Assembly (NCBI GenBank): GCA_017542125.1
Contig: JAFXXU010000004.1
Span: 20,587-84,586 of the forward strand
Source of the DNA: Ruminococcus sp.
GTDB lineage: Bacteria; Bacillota; Clostridia; Oscillospirales; Ruminococcaceae
DNA: 64,000 nt
Direction: 5' to 3'
Under the pieces are notes generated by a model. The model was not told where the DNA came from and did no database searches. It saw only the letters and a program-made list of their open reading frames with translations. The position numbers were made by a program, and so were the translations under genes. Positions 1 through 7,395 of this stretch are shown one piece after another (within the stretch, counting starts at the first letter, position 1; each line of letters begins with the position of its first letter).

Positions 1-644
1 AGCTTCTGCTCGCCGTAGTTATCCTCGCCGTAGCGGGTGGTATCCTGAGCGATTACGACCAGCTCGGTAACTCCGCTTTCCGCCAGCCATTTAGCCTCTG
101 AGATTATATCCTCCATCGCCCTGCTGCGGAAGCGTCCTCTTATAGAAGGTATAGCGCAGTAGGTGCAGCAGTTGTCGCAGCCCTCGGCGATCTTGAGATA
201 GGCGTAGAAGGGCTGGGTGGAGATGATCCTTCCGCCCTCGATATCGAGAGCCTCCTTCTCGCTGAACCTTCCGAAAGCCCCTGCGCCAGAAAGCACGTTC
301 CTGACTATATCAGCGATCTCGCTGTTGCAGCCGATGCCTACCACGGCATCAAGCTCGGGTATCTCCTTGATCACCTCGTCACGGTACCTCTCGGAGAGGC
401 AGCCGGTGCAGATGACCGCCTTGATCCTGCCCTCCTGCTTCAGAGTGCAGAATTCCAGGATAGTGTCGATAGCCTCCTGCTTGGCGGATTCTATGAAGCC
501 GCAGGTGTTTACTATCACAACGTCCGAAAGGGCGGCGTCGGCAACGATCTCAAAGCCCGCCTCCCGCAGGATGAACAGCATACGCTCCGCATCCACCTGA
601 TTTTTCGCGCAGCCCAGCGATACCATCCCTACTCTTACAGCCAT
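1..644 (-). CDS. rimO: Ribosomal protein S12 methylthiotransferase RimO (5' part; runs off the left edge)
   Basis: The reverse strand encodes about 214 residues of a RimO/MiaB-type radical SAM methylthiotransferase, which adds a methylthio group to an aspartate of ribosomal protein S12. The N-terminal UPF0004 domain has its three cluster cysteines at residues 12 (SLGCAKN), 48 (NTCGF) and 82 (CTGC). The radical SAM CX3CX2C triad is at residues 156, 160 and 163. The opening MVSLGCAKNQVD is typical of RimO rather than MiaB. The ATG at 642-644 follows a good GGAGGTG site. The C-terminal part, including the TRAM domain, lies outside the window. A consensus-like promoter is 40-70 bases upstream. 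Confidence 0.93.
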   Translation of the reverse strand, partial: MAVRVGMVSLGCAKNQVDAERMLFILREAGFEIVADAALSDVVIVNTCGFIESAKQEAIDTILEFCTLKQEGRIKAVICTGCLSERYRDEVIKEIPELDAVVGIGCNSEIADIVRNVLSGAGAFGRFSEKEALDIEGGRIISTQPFYAYLKIAEGCDNCCTYCAIPSIRGRFRSRAMEDIISEAKWLAESGVTELVVIAQDTTRYGEDNYGEQK

Positions 645-683
645 TTTAATAAACACCTCCGATATATATGCACACTTTGTTAT

Positions 684-712
684 ATTATCTCACTTTTTAA
701 CAGGATTGTCAA
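684..712 (-). promoter_or_regulatory. Promoter of rimO
   Basis: On the reverse strand TTGACA (707-712) and GATAAT (684-689) are separated by exactly 17 bases. Transcription would start near 677, about 33 bases before the rimO start codon. Confidence 0.7.
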
Positions 713-724
713 GTAGCAAGATGT

Positions 725-827
725 TAAACTTTATCCCGCCGGCGGGGTTATCGGACCGTTTCCGGCATTTTGCCTTAAACCCCCGAAACAGCAGAGGCGC
801 AGAGCACCCTCCGGCGGGCATATATCA
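725..827 (-). ncRNA. Possible small structured RNA between the pilin gene and rimO
   Basis: The 645-976 interval has no ORF. A reverse-strand promoter at 834-862 (TTGACA, 17 bases, TAGAAT) sits downstream of the pilin terminator and would drive an RNA starting near 827. The RNA would contain GGCAaaaTGCC and CGG...CCG hairpins and end near a self-complementary CCCGCCGGCGGG (735-746). No known RNA class was recognised. The promoter may simply be a distal rimO promoter. Confidence 0.25.
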
Positions 828-833
828 TAGATA

Positions 834-862
834 ATTCTACACCATACACTGCATTTTGTCAA
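834..862 (-). promoter_or_regulatory. Consensus promoter, distal to rimO
   Basis: TTGACA (857-862), a 17-base spacer and TAGAAT (834-839) on the reverse strand. It serves either rimO with a long leader or the candidate small RNA just downstream. Confidence 0.55.
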
Positions 863-900
863 GGAAAACGCCGGCGGCAGCGCGGAAGTTTATAGGGTGC

Positions 901-931
901 AAAAAAGGCCCCGCTTTGCTGCGGGGCCTTT
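901..931 (-). terminator. Intrinsic terminator of the pilin gene
   Basis: The hairpin AAAGGCCCCGC...GCGGGGCCTTT (904-931) is followed on the reverse strand by a T run (901-906). It lies 46 bases past the pilin stop codon. Confidence 0.9.
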
Positions 932-976
932 GATATAACTTGTTAGGATCTGCTGAACGGTAAAGCTGACGGAGCA

Positions 977-1735
977 TTAGCCGAACCAGCCGCCTATATC
1001 TTCTCCGTTATTTGCGATCTGCTTACCTGACAGATTGATCTTATACATTTCTGCGGGAGCGGATCCGCCGTCATCCGCATCAGCATAGATCGAATCCCAT
1101 GTTTTTGAACCGACAAAGTGTGAATCTTCGCTGGTGTTCGCTAAATAATCGCCGTTGATGTAGGTGACCAGTATGCCTTTACGGTAAAGCTGGATAAGAC
1201 GAACAGCGCCGGTCCTGTTATAGATAACGATCAGGCCGAAATTAACGTCTACATTTTTCAGATACTCTTCACAGGTCTGGGTCTTCGAGTTTTTCATCGG
1301 ATTCAGTGCCTTATTGCCGGAATCCCAGGTTTCGGTAAACGCATTGTCCACAGCACTGGCAATTACATAGTCAACAGCCTGAGCCTTACCGGCGCTGTGG
1401 ATATTCTTTTTGTACTCATACCAGGTGTAATTCGTGAAACAGCCTACCTTCTCGTGATCGATCTTATTGAGATCTTCAACATTCTTAAAAGACTTGCCCT
1501 GTTCATAGCAGAGGATCTTGTTAAAGGCATCTGATCTGGCGGGGTTATTTACCAGGTGATCTACAAGTGCATTTTCAATTGCAACCTTGATGGTCCTGGT
1601 ATCTGCGATCGCAGCCTTGACACGAGCTTTCTGGATAAAATGAGCAACGCTCGGGATAAGTATAGCCGCAAGTATCCCGATGATCGCCACAACGGTCAAT
1701 AATTCAATTAGTGTAAATCCCTTTCTGTTTTTCAT
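977..1735 (-). CDS. Type IV pilin-like protein with class III signal peptide
   Basis: A 252-residue protein opening MKNRKGFTLIELLTVVAIIG: a short basic leader, the prepilin-peptidase site G/F, the conserved glutamate at mature position 5, and a hydrophobic stretch that anchors pilins in the membrane and forms the filament core. The rest is a globular domain of unknown specificity. I chose the ATG at 1733-1735 because it gives a normal six-residue leader; the longer frame adds an implausible N-terminus upstream of the predicted transcription start. The ribosome-binding site is weak. The gene is monocistronic, with its own promoter and terminator. No prepilin peptidase or pilus ATPase is in the window. 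It could be a major pilin or a pseudopilin. Confidence 0.85.
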   Translation of the reverse strand: MKNRKGFTLIELLTVVAIIGILAAILIPSVAHFIQKARVKAAIADTRTIKVAIENALVDHLVNNPARSDAFNKILCYEQGKSFKNVEDLNKIDHEKVGCFTNYTWYEYKKNIHSAGKAQAVDYVIASAVDNAFTETWDSGNKALNPMKNSKTQTCEEYLKNVDVNFGLIVIYNRTGAVRLIQLYRKGILVTYINGDYLANTSEDSHFVGSKTWDSIYADADDGGSAPAEMYKINLSGKQIANNGEDIGGWFG

Positions 1736-1805
1736 ACTATCAACCCATTCTCTATAGATTTTTTCCCTACTGCCGATAATCATACACTTTACTTTTCTTA
1801 AACAT

Positions 1806-1834
1806 ATTATAGCACATTCCAGCGAATACGTCAA
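1806..1834 (-). promoter_or_regulatory. Promoter of the pilin gene
   Basis: TTGACG (1829-1834), 17 bases, TATAAT (1806-1811) on the reverse strand, giving a start near 1799 and a leader of about 64 bases. Confidence 0.8.
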
Positions 1835-2028
1835 CAAATCTACGGTATGTTTGTGCAAATATACAAAAATTGATTTGTGGTTTTTGCGCAATAGCTAAAT
1901 ATAATGTTGATATTTTTTATCAATTAATTACTGTAAAGGCGTCATTTTCTACGAAAGCGTTTTCGCTCGCAGCGAAAATTTTCTTGATCAATGCCAGAAA
2001 AAAGCTGCCTTCCCAAATGTTTCCACAG

Positions 2029-2067
2029 AAAACAACAGCCGCTCCGGCTCGGGGCGGCTGTTGTTTT
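2029..2067 (-). terminator. Intrinsic terminator of the tetR-ABC-Sel1 operon
   Basis: A 14-bp perfect stem, AAAACAACAGCCGC with GCGGCTGTTGTTTT, begins 10 bases past the last stop codon of the operon. A smaller hairpin, TTTTCGCT-cgc-AGCGAAAA, lies at 1960-1978. Confidence 0.8.
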
Positions 2068-2076
2068 TGATATGCT

Positions 2077-2478
2077 TCAATCGTCGTCAAGATCGTCCAG
2101 TGCATCGGCGGCGGTGTCGTAGCCTGCGTTGGCTGACTTGATGAGCCATTCCTTTGCGGCTTCGGTGTCGCCTCTGCCCCGGAGGATGCAGGCGACGTTG
2201 AACATCGCCTCGGGTACTCCCTGCTCTGCGGCGCGGAGGAACCATTTGTAGGCCTCGTCGGTGCTCTTTTCCACGCCTCTGCCGGAGCCGTACATAAAGG
2301 CCAGCAGGAACTGCGAGGTGGGGTGGCCGTACTCAGCAGCAACAGTCAGATACTTGAAAGCCTTGTTGTTGTCCTTGGGCAGGTTCCACCCGAAGTAGAA
2401 CTCGTTGCCCAGATAAGCACAGGCAGCGGGGTCGCCCTCCTCGGCGAGAGCTAGGATCTTTTCAGTTTCTTCATTCAT
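2077..2478 (-). CDS. Sel1-repeat (TPR-like) protein
   Basis: A 133-residue protein built almost wholly of Sel1-like helical repeats, for example AACAYLGNEFYFGWNLPKD, SQFLLAFMYGSGRGVEKS and EAMFNVACILRGRGDTE, followed by an acidic tail. There is no signal peptide, so it is probably a cytoplasmic scaffold or adaptor. It starts 20 bases after the FtsX-like permease stop, behind a good AGGAGGT site, and a strong terminator follows, which makes it the fourth gene of the tetR operon. Sel1 proteins mediate protein-protein contacts; the partner here is unknown. Confidence 0.85.
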   Translation of the reverse strand: MNEETEKILALAEEGDPAACAYLGNEFYFGWNLPKDNNKAFKYLTVAAEYGHPTSQFLLAFMYGSGRGVEKSTDEAYKWFLRAAEQGVPEAMFNVACILRGRGDTEAAKEWLIKSANAGYDTAADALDDLDDD

Positions 2479-2498
2479 TCTAAGTACCTCCTCATTTA

Positions 2499-3632
2499 TC
2501 AGTTATCCAGCATAACGCTCTTGACCGGCAGTTTCTTTATGCGGCTGCCGAAGAACAGCATCACCAGCTCATAGGAGACTATGAACACCGGCAGAGCTAT
2601 GCATAGCGCCTTGAAGTCGAAATCGTATTCCGGGGTGGTGTCGATATCCTTGAATACCACGCCCACCATTATTTTCAGCAGTCCGAACTGGTAGCCCGTC
2701 CCGAGGATGAAGCCGAACAGGGCCACAGGTCTGTATCCGTTCAGGATGCTGCGGCTGATCTCGCCGTCCTCGTAGCCGAAAATGCGCATCATTGCTGCGG
2801 TCTTGGCATTTCCCCTGACTACTGCCGAGAGGGCGAGTATCAGCATCATATAAGCTATGATGAGCCCGATGACCAGGATCATATACCCCATAGTCTCGCT
2901 GGCAAGGTTGGTCATGGAAAAGGACATCTGGGTGTTGCAGGAGAAGCAGAACGCCGAGAACCATACGAAGAACATCAGCGAGCGCTTGCTCCTTACGGTG
3001 TCTTTTCTGAGCTCCTTCGTGAAGCAGAGGGCTTCGTCATTTTTGCCGTTCCTCACCTTTGAGCCCGGATCCTCACGCAGGAGCTTCATTACGGGCTTTC
3101 TGAGGCTGCGGTAGGCAAACAGCACCGCCAGCGCTGCGAATACAGCCGTCGGTATCAGAGCCAGAAGCGCAAAAGCTCCGTAATGCATCTCCCTGGGTAC
3201 GCTGAAATAGTCGGTCTTGTTCTGCAGCTCGTAGAACTTGGGCATATAGGCCGCCGCAGCCGAGATCCCTATGATCGCTCCCGCAAGGACGCTCATACCG
3301 AAGATCCCAAAGTGCTTGGCAATGCCCATATCCGACCAGCCCAGAGCCTTCATAATGCCCAGCTCCTTGGAGCGGCTGTCGATGAAATTGCGGATGTAGG
3401 TCAAAAGCATTACTACCGAGGTCAGTATCAGGCAGCCGCCGGCCACCGCGCATACCACCGTGCTGGTGGAGAGCTGTGCGTCGTAGAGCTTCTGCGCCTG
3501 ATCACCCTGCACCGTGCCTGCGATGGCTGCCAGGTCTATGCGGTAGTTGATGAACAGCGTGCATACGAATGCCGCGCAGCAGATGACTATCGAAATGCCG
3601 AAAAGCTTCAGCGTATCCTTTACTGTTACCAT
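2499..3632 (-). CDS. ABC transporter permease, FtsX/MacB type
   Basis: A 377-residue membrane protein with an N-terminal membrane segment (about residues 8-30), an extracytoplasmic stretch, and an FtsX-like core (ELGIMKALGWSDMGIAKHF, the usual coupling segment). A second membrane block towards the C-terminus carries the related AAMMRIFGYEDGEI. An upstream GTG at 3644 is possible. I prefer the ATG at 3630-3632 because GGTGAGGG sits correctly before it and it begins 5 bases after the ATPase stop. It should form an exporter or mechanotransmission complex with that ATPase. The substrate is unknown; the TetR neighbour suggests a toxic or antimicrobial compound. Confidence 0.88.
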   Translation of the reverse strand: MVTVKDTLKLFGISIVICCAAFVCTLFINYRIDLAAIAGTVQGDQAQKLYDAQLSTSTVVCAVAGGCLILTSVVMLLTYIRNFIDSRSKELGIMKALGWSDMGIAKHFGIFGMSVLAGAIIGISAAAAYMPKFYELQNKTDYFSVPREMHYGAFALLALIPTAVFAALAVLFAYRSLRKPVMKLLREDPGSKVRNGKNDEALCFTKELRKDTVRSKRSLMFFVWFSAFCFSCNTQMSFSMTNLASETMGYMILVIGLIIAYMMLILALSAVVRGNAKTAAMMRIFGYEDGEISRSILNGYRPVALFGFILGTGYQFGLLKIMVGVVFKDIDTTPEYDFDFKALCIALPVFIVSYELVMLFFGSRIKKLPVKSVMLDN

Positions 3633-3637
3633 TGCCC

Positions 3638-4330
3638 TCACCACCCTATCTCGTATGCGGTCTTGCGCTCTGCGTTGTGATAGACCTCGGTGACGGTGCC
3701 GCTGTTCATCCGGATAACGGTATCAGCCATATCCGCGATGTTCTGGTTGTGGGTTATCATTATCACCGTAAAGCCCAGCTGATCGTGGAGCTTGCCGATA
3801 TAGTCCAGCACCTGCCTGCCGGTGGCCTCGTCGAGGGCGCCTGTGGGCTCGTCGAGGAAGAGGATCTTAGGCTTCTTGGCCAGAGCCCTCGCCACCGAGA
3901 CTCTCTGCTGCTCTCCGCCGGAAAGCTCCGAGGGATAGCTGCGGAGCTTATCGCCCAGCCCCACCGCATTTATTATCTCTTTCCAGTCCTTGCTGCCCGC
4001 CAGGTCTGCGCCCATACGGACGTTCTTCTCAACGGTCATATTCGGCAGAAGGTAATACTGCTGAAAGATGAAGCCGATATTCTCCCGGCGGAATTTGGTG
4101 AGCTGCTTGTCGGATAGTTCGGTGATGTCGGTGCCGTCATACTTCACGCTGCCGCTGTCGGCCTTTTCGAGACCCGAGACCACGTTCAGGAAGGTGGATT
4201 TCCCCGACCCCGAGGCCCCGAGGATGACTGCATATTCCCCATCGCCGATGGTGGTGCTTATCCCCTTGAGGACGCGGTTCTCGCCTGCACCGCTGCCGTA
4301 TGATTTGGTGATGTTCTCTACTGTGATCAT
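3638..4330 (-). CDS. ABC transporter ATPase, LolD/MacB type
   Basis: A 230-residue nucleotide-binding subunit with Walker A GASGSGKST near residue 39, Q-loop FIFQQYYLLP, signature LSGGEQQR, Walker B ILFLDEPTGALD and H-loop MITHN. This sequence type pairs with FtsX-like permeases (LolD, MacB and BceA relatives). It lies between the TetR regulator, 28 bases upstream, and the permease, 5 bases downstream, in one operon. It energises that permease at the cytoplasmic membrane. Confidence 0.94.
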   Translation of the reverse strand: MITVENITKSYGSGAGENRVLKGISTTIGDGEYAVILGASGSGKSTFLNVVSGLEKADSGSVKYDGTDITELSDKQLTKFRRENIGFIFQQYYLLPNMTVEKNVRMGADLAGSKDWKEIINAVGLGDKLRSYPSELSGGEQQRVSVARALAKKPKILFLDEPTGALDEATGRQVLDYIGKLHDQLGFTVIMITHNQNIADMADTVIRMNSGTVTEVYHNAERKTAYEIGW

Positions 4331-4358
4331 TTTTGTTCTCCCCTTAAAGTTTTTCTGT

Positions 4359-4946
4359 TTAGTTTTTTTCTTTCTGCTTTTTGCAGGATGAATTTTTCAG
4401 CAGGCTGACGAAGATCTCCGCTACCATTTCCCCGATCTCCTCCGGCCTGAATGAGCAGACCCCGGTGGCTATCAGCGAGGCTATCCCATGGGTATATATC
4501 CACAGATGCCTGTAAAAGCTCTTGGCGGTGGTCTCGTCCAGGCCGTAGCCCTTCTGCACCGAGGCCAGGATATCCTCGTAGTTGTCGTCGATCATCGGCA
4601 GGATGCCCAGCGCCGAGCGTTTCTCGGTCTGCTCGCTCATAAAGAGCATCTGAAACAGCTTCGGCTCCGTCACCGCGAACCTGATGTACTGGGAGCCCAC
4701 CTCCCGGAAGGGCTGGTCGCTTGCAAGTGCTTTGGCGATATACTCATTGTAGAGGGCTCTTGCTGCCAGCAGAGTTTCCTCCTGCACCTGCTCCATATTC
4801 TCGAAGATGCTGAATATGGGCTTTGACGAGGACGAGAGCTTATCCCCCAGAGCCCTGGCCGTTACAGCTTCAAGCCCCTGTTCCCTTGCGATATCCAGAG
4901 CGGCGGCGATGATCTCGTCTTTGGTGAATTTACATTTGGGCGGCAT
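4359..4946 (-). CDS. TetR-family transcriptional regulator
   Basis: A 195-residue regulator with an N-terminal helix-turn-helix (FTKDEIIAAALDIAREQG, then VTARALGDKLSSSSKPIFSIF) and a helical ligand-binding C-terminus ending in a lysine-rich tail. The ATG at 4944-4946 follows GAAGGGAG; a longer frame to 5093 runs through the promoter and is not real. The gene heads the operon tetR-ATPase-permease-Sel1. A 24-bp inverted repeat lies between the promoter and the start codon, so the protein very probably represses its own operon and is released by a small molecule, perhaps the transporter substrate. Confidence 0.92.
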   Translation of the reverse strand: MPPKCKFTKDEIIAAALDIAREQGLEAVTARALGDKLSSSSKPIFSIFENMEQVQEETLLAARALYNEYIAKALASDQPFREVGSQYIRFAVTEPKLFQMLFMSEQTEKRSALGILPMIDDNYEDILASVQKGYGLDETTAKSFYRHLWIYTHGIASLIATGVCSFRPEEIGEMVAEIFVSLLKNSSCKKQKEKN

Positions 4947-4975
4947 TTTTTCACTCCCTTCTATCGGTGATGCGT

Positions 4976-4999
4976 GTTGTGCAACGCTCGTTGCGCAAC
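4976..4999. promoter_or_regulatory. Probable TetR operator
   Basis: Arms GTTGTGCAACG and CGTTGCGCAAC are complementary at 10 of 11 positions around a 2-base centre. The site covers the first transcribed bases just downstream of the -10 box, the usual place for a repressor operator. Confidence 0.75.
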
Positions 5000-5009
5000 C
5001 TATGTTTTT

Positions 5010-5038
5010 ATTATAGCGGCTGATCCCGGATCTGTCAA
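5010..5038 (-). promoter_or_regulatory. Consensus promoter of the tetR operon
   Basis: TTGACA (5033-5038), 17 bases, TATAAT (5010-5015) on the reverse strand. Both hexamers are perfect, so the promoter should be strong unless repressed. Confidence 0.88.
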
Positions 5039-5091
5039 CAGGTTTTGCGAAGGAAGTTACAAATGTCATATCAACTTGTGCGGGATGTAAC

Positions 5092-5129
5092 AAAACAGCC
5101 GCCCTATGCCTTTTAGCACAGGACGGCTG
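5092..5129 (-). terminator. Intrinsic terminator of the opp operon
   Basis: The hairpin CAGCCGTCCTGTGC...GCATAGGGCGGCTG (5096-5129) is followed on the reverse strand by TTTTG. It begins 34 bases past the start-less frame that trails oppC, so that frame is within the opp transcript. Confidence 0.75.
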
Positions 5130-5162
5130 CGGTCATTCTTTTTTATCGGCTTTATCGACGGG

Positions 5163-5438
5163 TCAGAAGGATTTCTCCAGCTCCTTGAGCTCCTCATCGC
5201 TCTTTCCCGACAGTTCTCCTTCATCATAGAACTTGATGAGCATAGAGCCTATGGCCTTGCCCTCATAGGTAAGAACGAGGTCATAGAGACCTGCCTCAGT
5301 CTCCACATTGTTAAGGTAGCAGTTGCCCCAAGAGGAGCCCTCCTCGGCGGGGAAGAAGGTTATTGTCCCTGCCTTATTGATTAGAGCGTCCTCGGGGACC
5401 TCTGCGCTGTCGGGAGCCCGGCCTACTGCTCCGAAGCC
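5163..5438 (-). pseudogene. Start-less 91-codon frame overlapping the oppC end in the -1 frame
   Basis: An open frame runs through the 3' end of oppC and on to a TGA at 5163-5165 with no ATG, GTG or TTG in a useful position. The product would carry ITFFPAEEGSSWGNCYL and LVLTYEGKAIGSMLIKFYD and end in DEELKELEKSF. The codons look genuine. The frame joins oppC by a -1 shift at the CTG AAA AAG codons just before the oppC stop. It may be the 3' remnant of a lost gene, or an oppC extension reached by a frameshift. The opp terminator lies directly downstream. No family was recognised. Confidence 0.5.
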
Positions 5439-6445
5439 TTTTTCAGACCCTCTGCCACCAGATGGCAGCTGACCATCAGAAGCACCATTATTATGGCCGC
5501 GGGCAGGAGCTTGTAGGGGTGCAGCAGCACGTTCTGGAAGCCGTCGGTGAGCAGGGTGCCCAGAGAGCAGCTGCCTGCGGGCATACCCAGACCCACAAAG
5601 CTCAGGAACGCTTCAAGGAACACCGCCGAGGGTATGCTCAGCATTATCTGAGTTATGAGCTTCCCGGTGATGTTGGGGACTATCTCCCGGAAAATTATAT
5701 GCCTGTGGCCGGCGCCCAGCGTTCTCGCGGCCTGGACATATTCCAGCTCCTTGACCTTTAACACTTCCGCCCGGGAGATATGGCTCATCTCTATCCAGCC
5801 GGAAAGCATCAGGGCGATGATAATCGAGCCCATTCCGGGTTTCAGCACCAGCATGAGCAGCGTCACCACCACAAGGGTGGGTATGCTGCCCACCACGTCA
5901 ATGAACCGCTGCATCAGGATATCCGTCATACCGCCGAAGTAGCCGGAGATTATACCGAAGTTCATCCCTATGAGCAGATTTATGACTGTGGCCGCGGCGG
6001 CTATTATCAGCGAGATACGCAGGCCCATAAAGGCTCTGGAGAACAGATCCCTGCCGAGAGAATCGGTGCCGAAGAGATAATACTCATCGGTGATCTCCAG
6101 ATCCTCATAGAGGTTGACGGTCTCGCTGCCGCCGGTCTTGTTCATAGTCTCGGAGCCGTCCAGGATGCCCGCTGCGGAAAGGCCGGGAACTCTCGGGGCA
6201 AGGTTGGCGTGTTTCAGGGTCTGCTCGTCATAGCTGTGGCCGGAGATATAGGGCCCGACTATCGCAAGCAGCACCAGCAGCGCAAGGATCACAACTCCCG
6301 CCACTGCGGACTTCTGTGCAAAGAAGCGCTTGCGCATATCGTTCTTGGAGCCGGTCACGGCCTCCGAAGAAGCGGTCTCCTTAAGCTCGGGCGGAGCGGG
6401 GACGAAGTCCTGTTCTGTCGGTGTATATACAGCTGTATCTGTCAT
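5423..6445 (-). CDS. oppC: Oligopeptide ABC transporter permease OppC
   Basis: A 340-residue inner-membrane permease of the OppC/DppC type. A cytoplasmic N-terminal tail of about 40 residues is followed by one membrane helix, an extracytoplasmic insert (about 70-125) and five helices. The ATPase-contact EAA loop reads EYVQAARTLGAGHRHIIFREIVPN, and GTDSLGRDLFSR is the typical OppC signature. It starts 14 bases after oppB behind AGGAGGGGGAG. With OppB it forms the channel of a peptide importer. Its last codons include an A-rich slip-prone tract (see the overlapping frame). Confidence 0.93.
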   Translation of the reverse strand: MTDTAVYTPTEQDFVPAPPELKETASSEAVTGSKNDMRKRFFAQKSAVAGVVILALLVLLAIVGPYISGHSYDEQTLKHANLAPRVPGLSAAGILDGSETMNKTGGSETVNLYEDLEITDEYYLFGTDSLGRDLFSRAFMGLRISLIIAAAATVINLLIGMNFGIISGYFGGMTDILMQRFIDVVGSIPTLVVVTLLMLVLKPGMGSIIIALMLSGWIEMSHISRAEVLKVKELEYVQAARTLGAGHRHIIFREIVPNITGKLITQIMLSIPSAVFLEAFLSFVGLGMPAGSCSLGTLLTDGFQNVLLHPYKLLPAAIIMVLLMVSCHLVAEGLKKASEQ

Positions 6446-6459
6446 ATTCTCCCCCTCCT

Positions 6460-7395
6460 TTATTCAGGCTTGCCGCCGAGACGGACTCTCGGATCGACAA
6501 CGCAGTAGACAAGATCGAGTATGAGCATCACCACGATATAGAGCGCCGAATACACAAAGCTGAGAGCCAGGACAACGCTGTAATCGTTGCTTTCGATGGC
6601 AGTGGTCAGCAGGCCGCCTATGCCGGGTATCGAGAACATCTTCTCGATGACCAGGGAGCCGGTGAGCAGACCTACCAACAGCCCTGCCATAACGGTGATG
6701 ACGGGTATCAGCGAATTGCGCAGGATGTATTTCACCATTATAGACCCGCTGCCCAGGCCGGAGCATCTGGCGAGCATAACGTAATCAGACTTCATAACGT
6801 CCTCCGCCTCCGACTTGGTGAAGCGGGCGATGACCGCCGTTACCGAAAAGCTCAGGGCAGCAACGGGCATTACCGTTGACACGAAGGGCGAGCGGAAGTC
6901 GTAGAGCAGGGGCAGCAGCTCCGCCTTGTACCCGATGAACCAGGAGAAGAACATTGCGAACAGGTATGAGGGTATCGCTATGCCCAGCATAGTGAACAGG
7001 GAATAGAGTATCTTGACGAAGCGGTTCCTGAAAAAGGCTGTCACGAGCCCGAGGGTAACTCCCGCCACCGTGCCGAAGATCAGGCTGGCAAAGCCTATTT
7101 TAAGGGTTATGGGGAAGCGGTTCACCAGCAGGGTCGTAATCGGGGTATTGGGCGAGATAGAATAGCTGACGCCGAAATCCCCCCTAAGCATATTGCCCAC
7201 ATACTTGAAGAACTGAACTATCACCGGCTGATCGAGGCCGTATTGCTTGCGGAGCGCCTCAACCTGCTCCTCGGAGAGCTTGGCATCATTGAAGGGCGAG
7301 CCCGGCATGAACTGGAGCAGCAGGAACAGTATCAGCAGGATCAAAAACAGTATGGATACTGATATGAGTATTCTTTTTCTGAGATATCGTCCCAT
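6460..7395 (-). CDS. oppB: Oligopeptide ABC transporter permease OppB
   Basis: A 311-residue permease of the OppB/DppB type. It starts MGRYLRKRILISVSILFLILLILF, has the usual short N-terminal helix, the segment MPGSPFND, and an EAA loop around DYVMLARCSGLGSGSIMVKYILRNSLIPV. Six membrane segments are visible. The start codon overlaps the oppA stop (TAATG), so translation is probably coupled. It pairs with OppC to form the translocation pore. Confidence 0.93.
   Translation of the reverse strand: MGRYLRKRILISVSILFLILLILFLLLQFMPGSPFNDAKLSEEQVEALRKQYGLDQPVIVQFFKYVGNMLRGDFGVSYSISPNTPITTLLVNRFPITLKIGFASLIFGTVAGVTLGLVTAFFRNRFVKILYSLFTMLGIAIPSYLFAMFFSWFIGYKAELLPLLYDFRSPFVSTVMPVAALSFSVTAVIARFTKSEAEDVMKSDYVMLARCSGLGSGSIMVKYILRNSLIPVITVMAGLLVGLLTGSLVIEKMFSIPGIGGLLTTAIESNDYSVVLALSFVYSALYIVVMLILDLVYCVVDPRVRLGGKPE

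Noticed and set aside
1870-2342. Open frames overlapping the Sel1 gene and the pilin upstream region
   Set aside because: Low-complexity Arg/Ser/Pro-rich products in frames opposite or shifted to a clear gene, with no ribosome-binding site.
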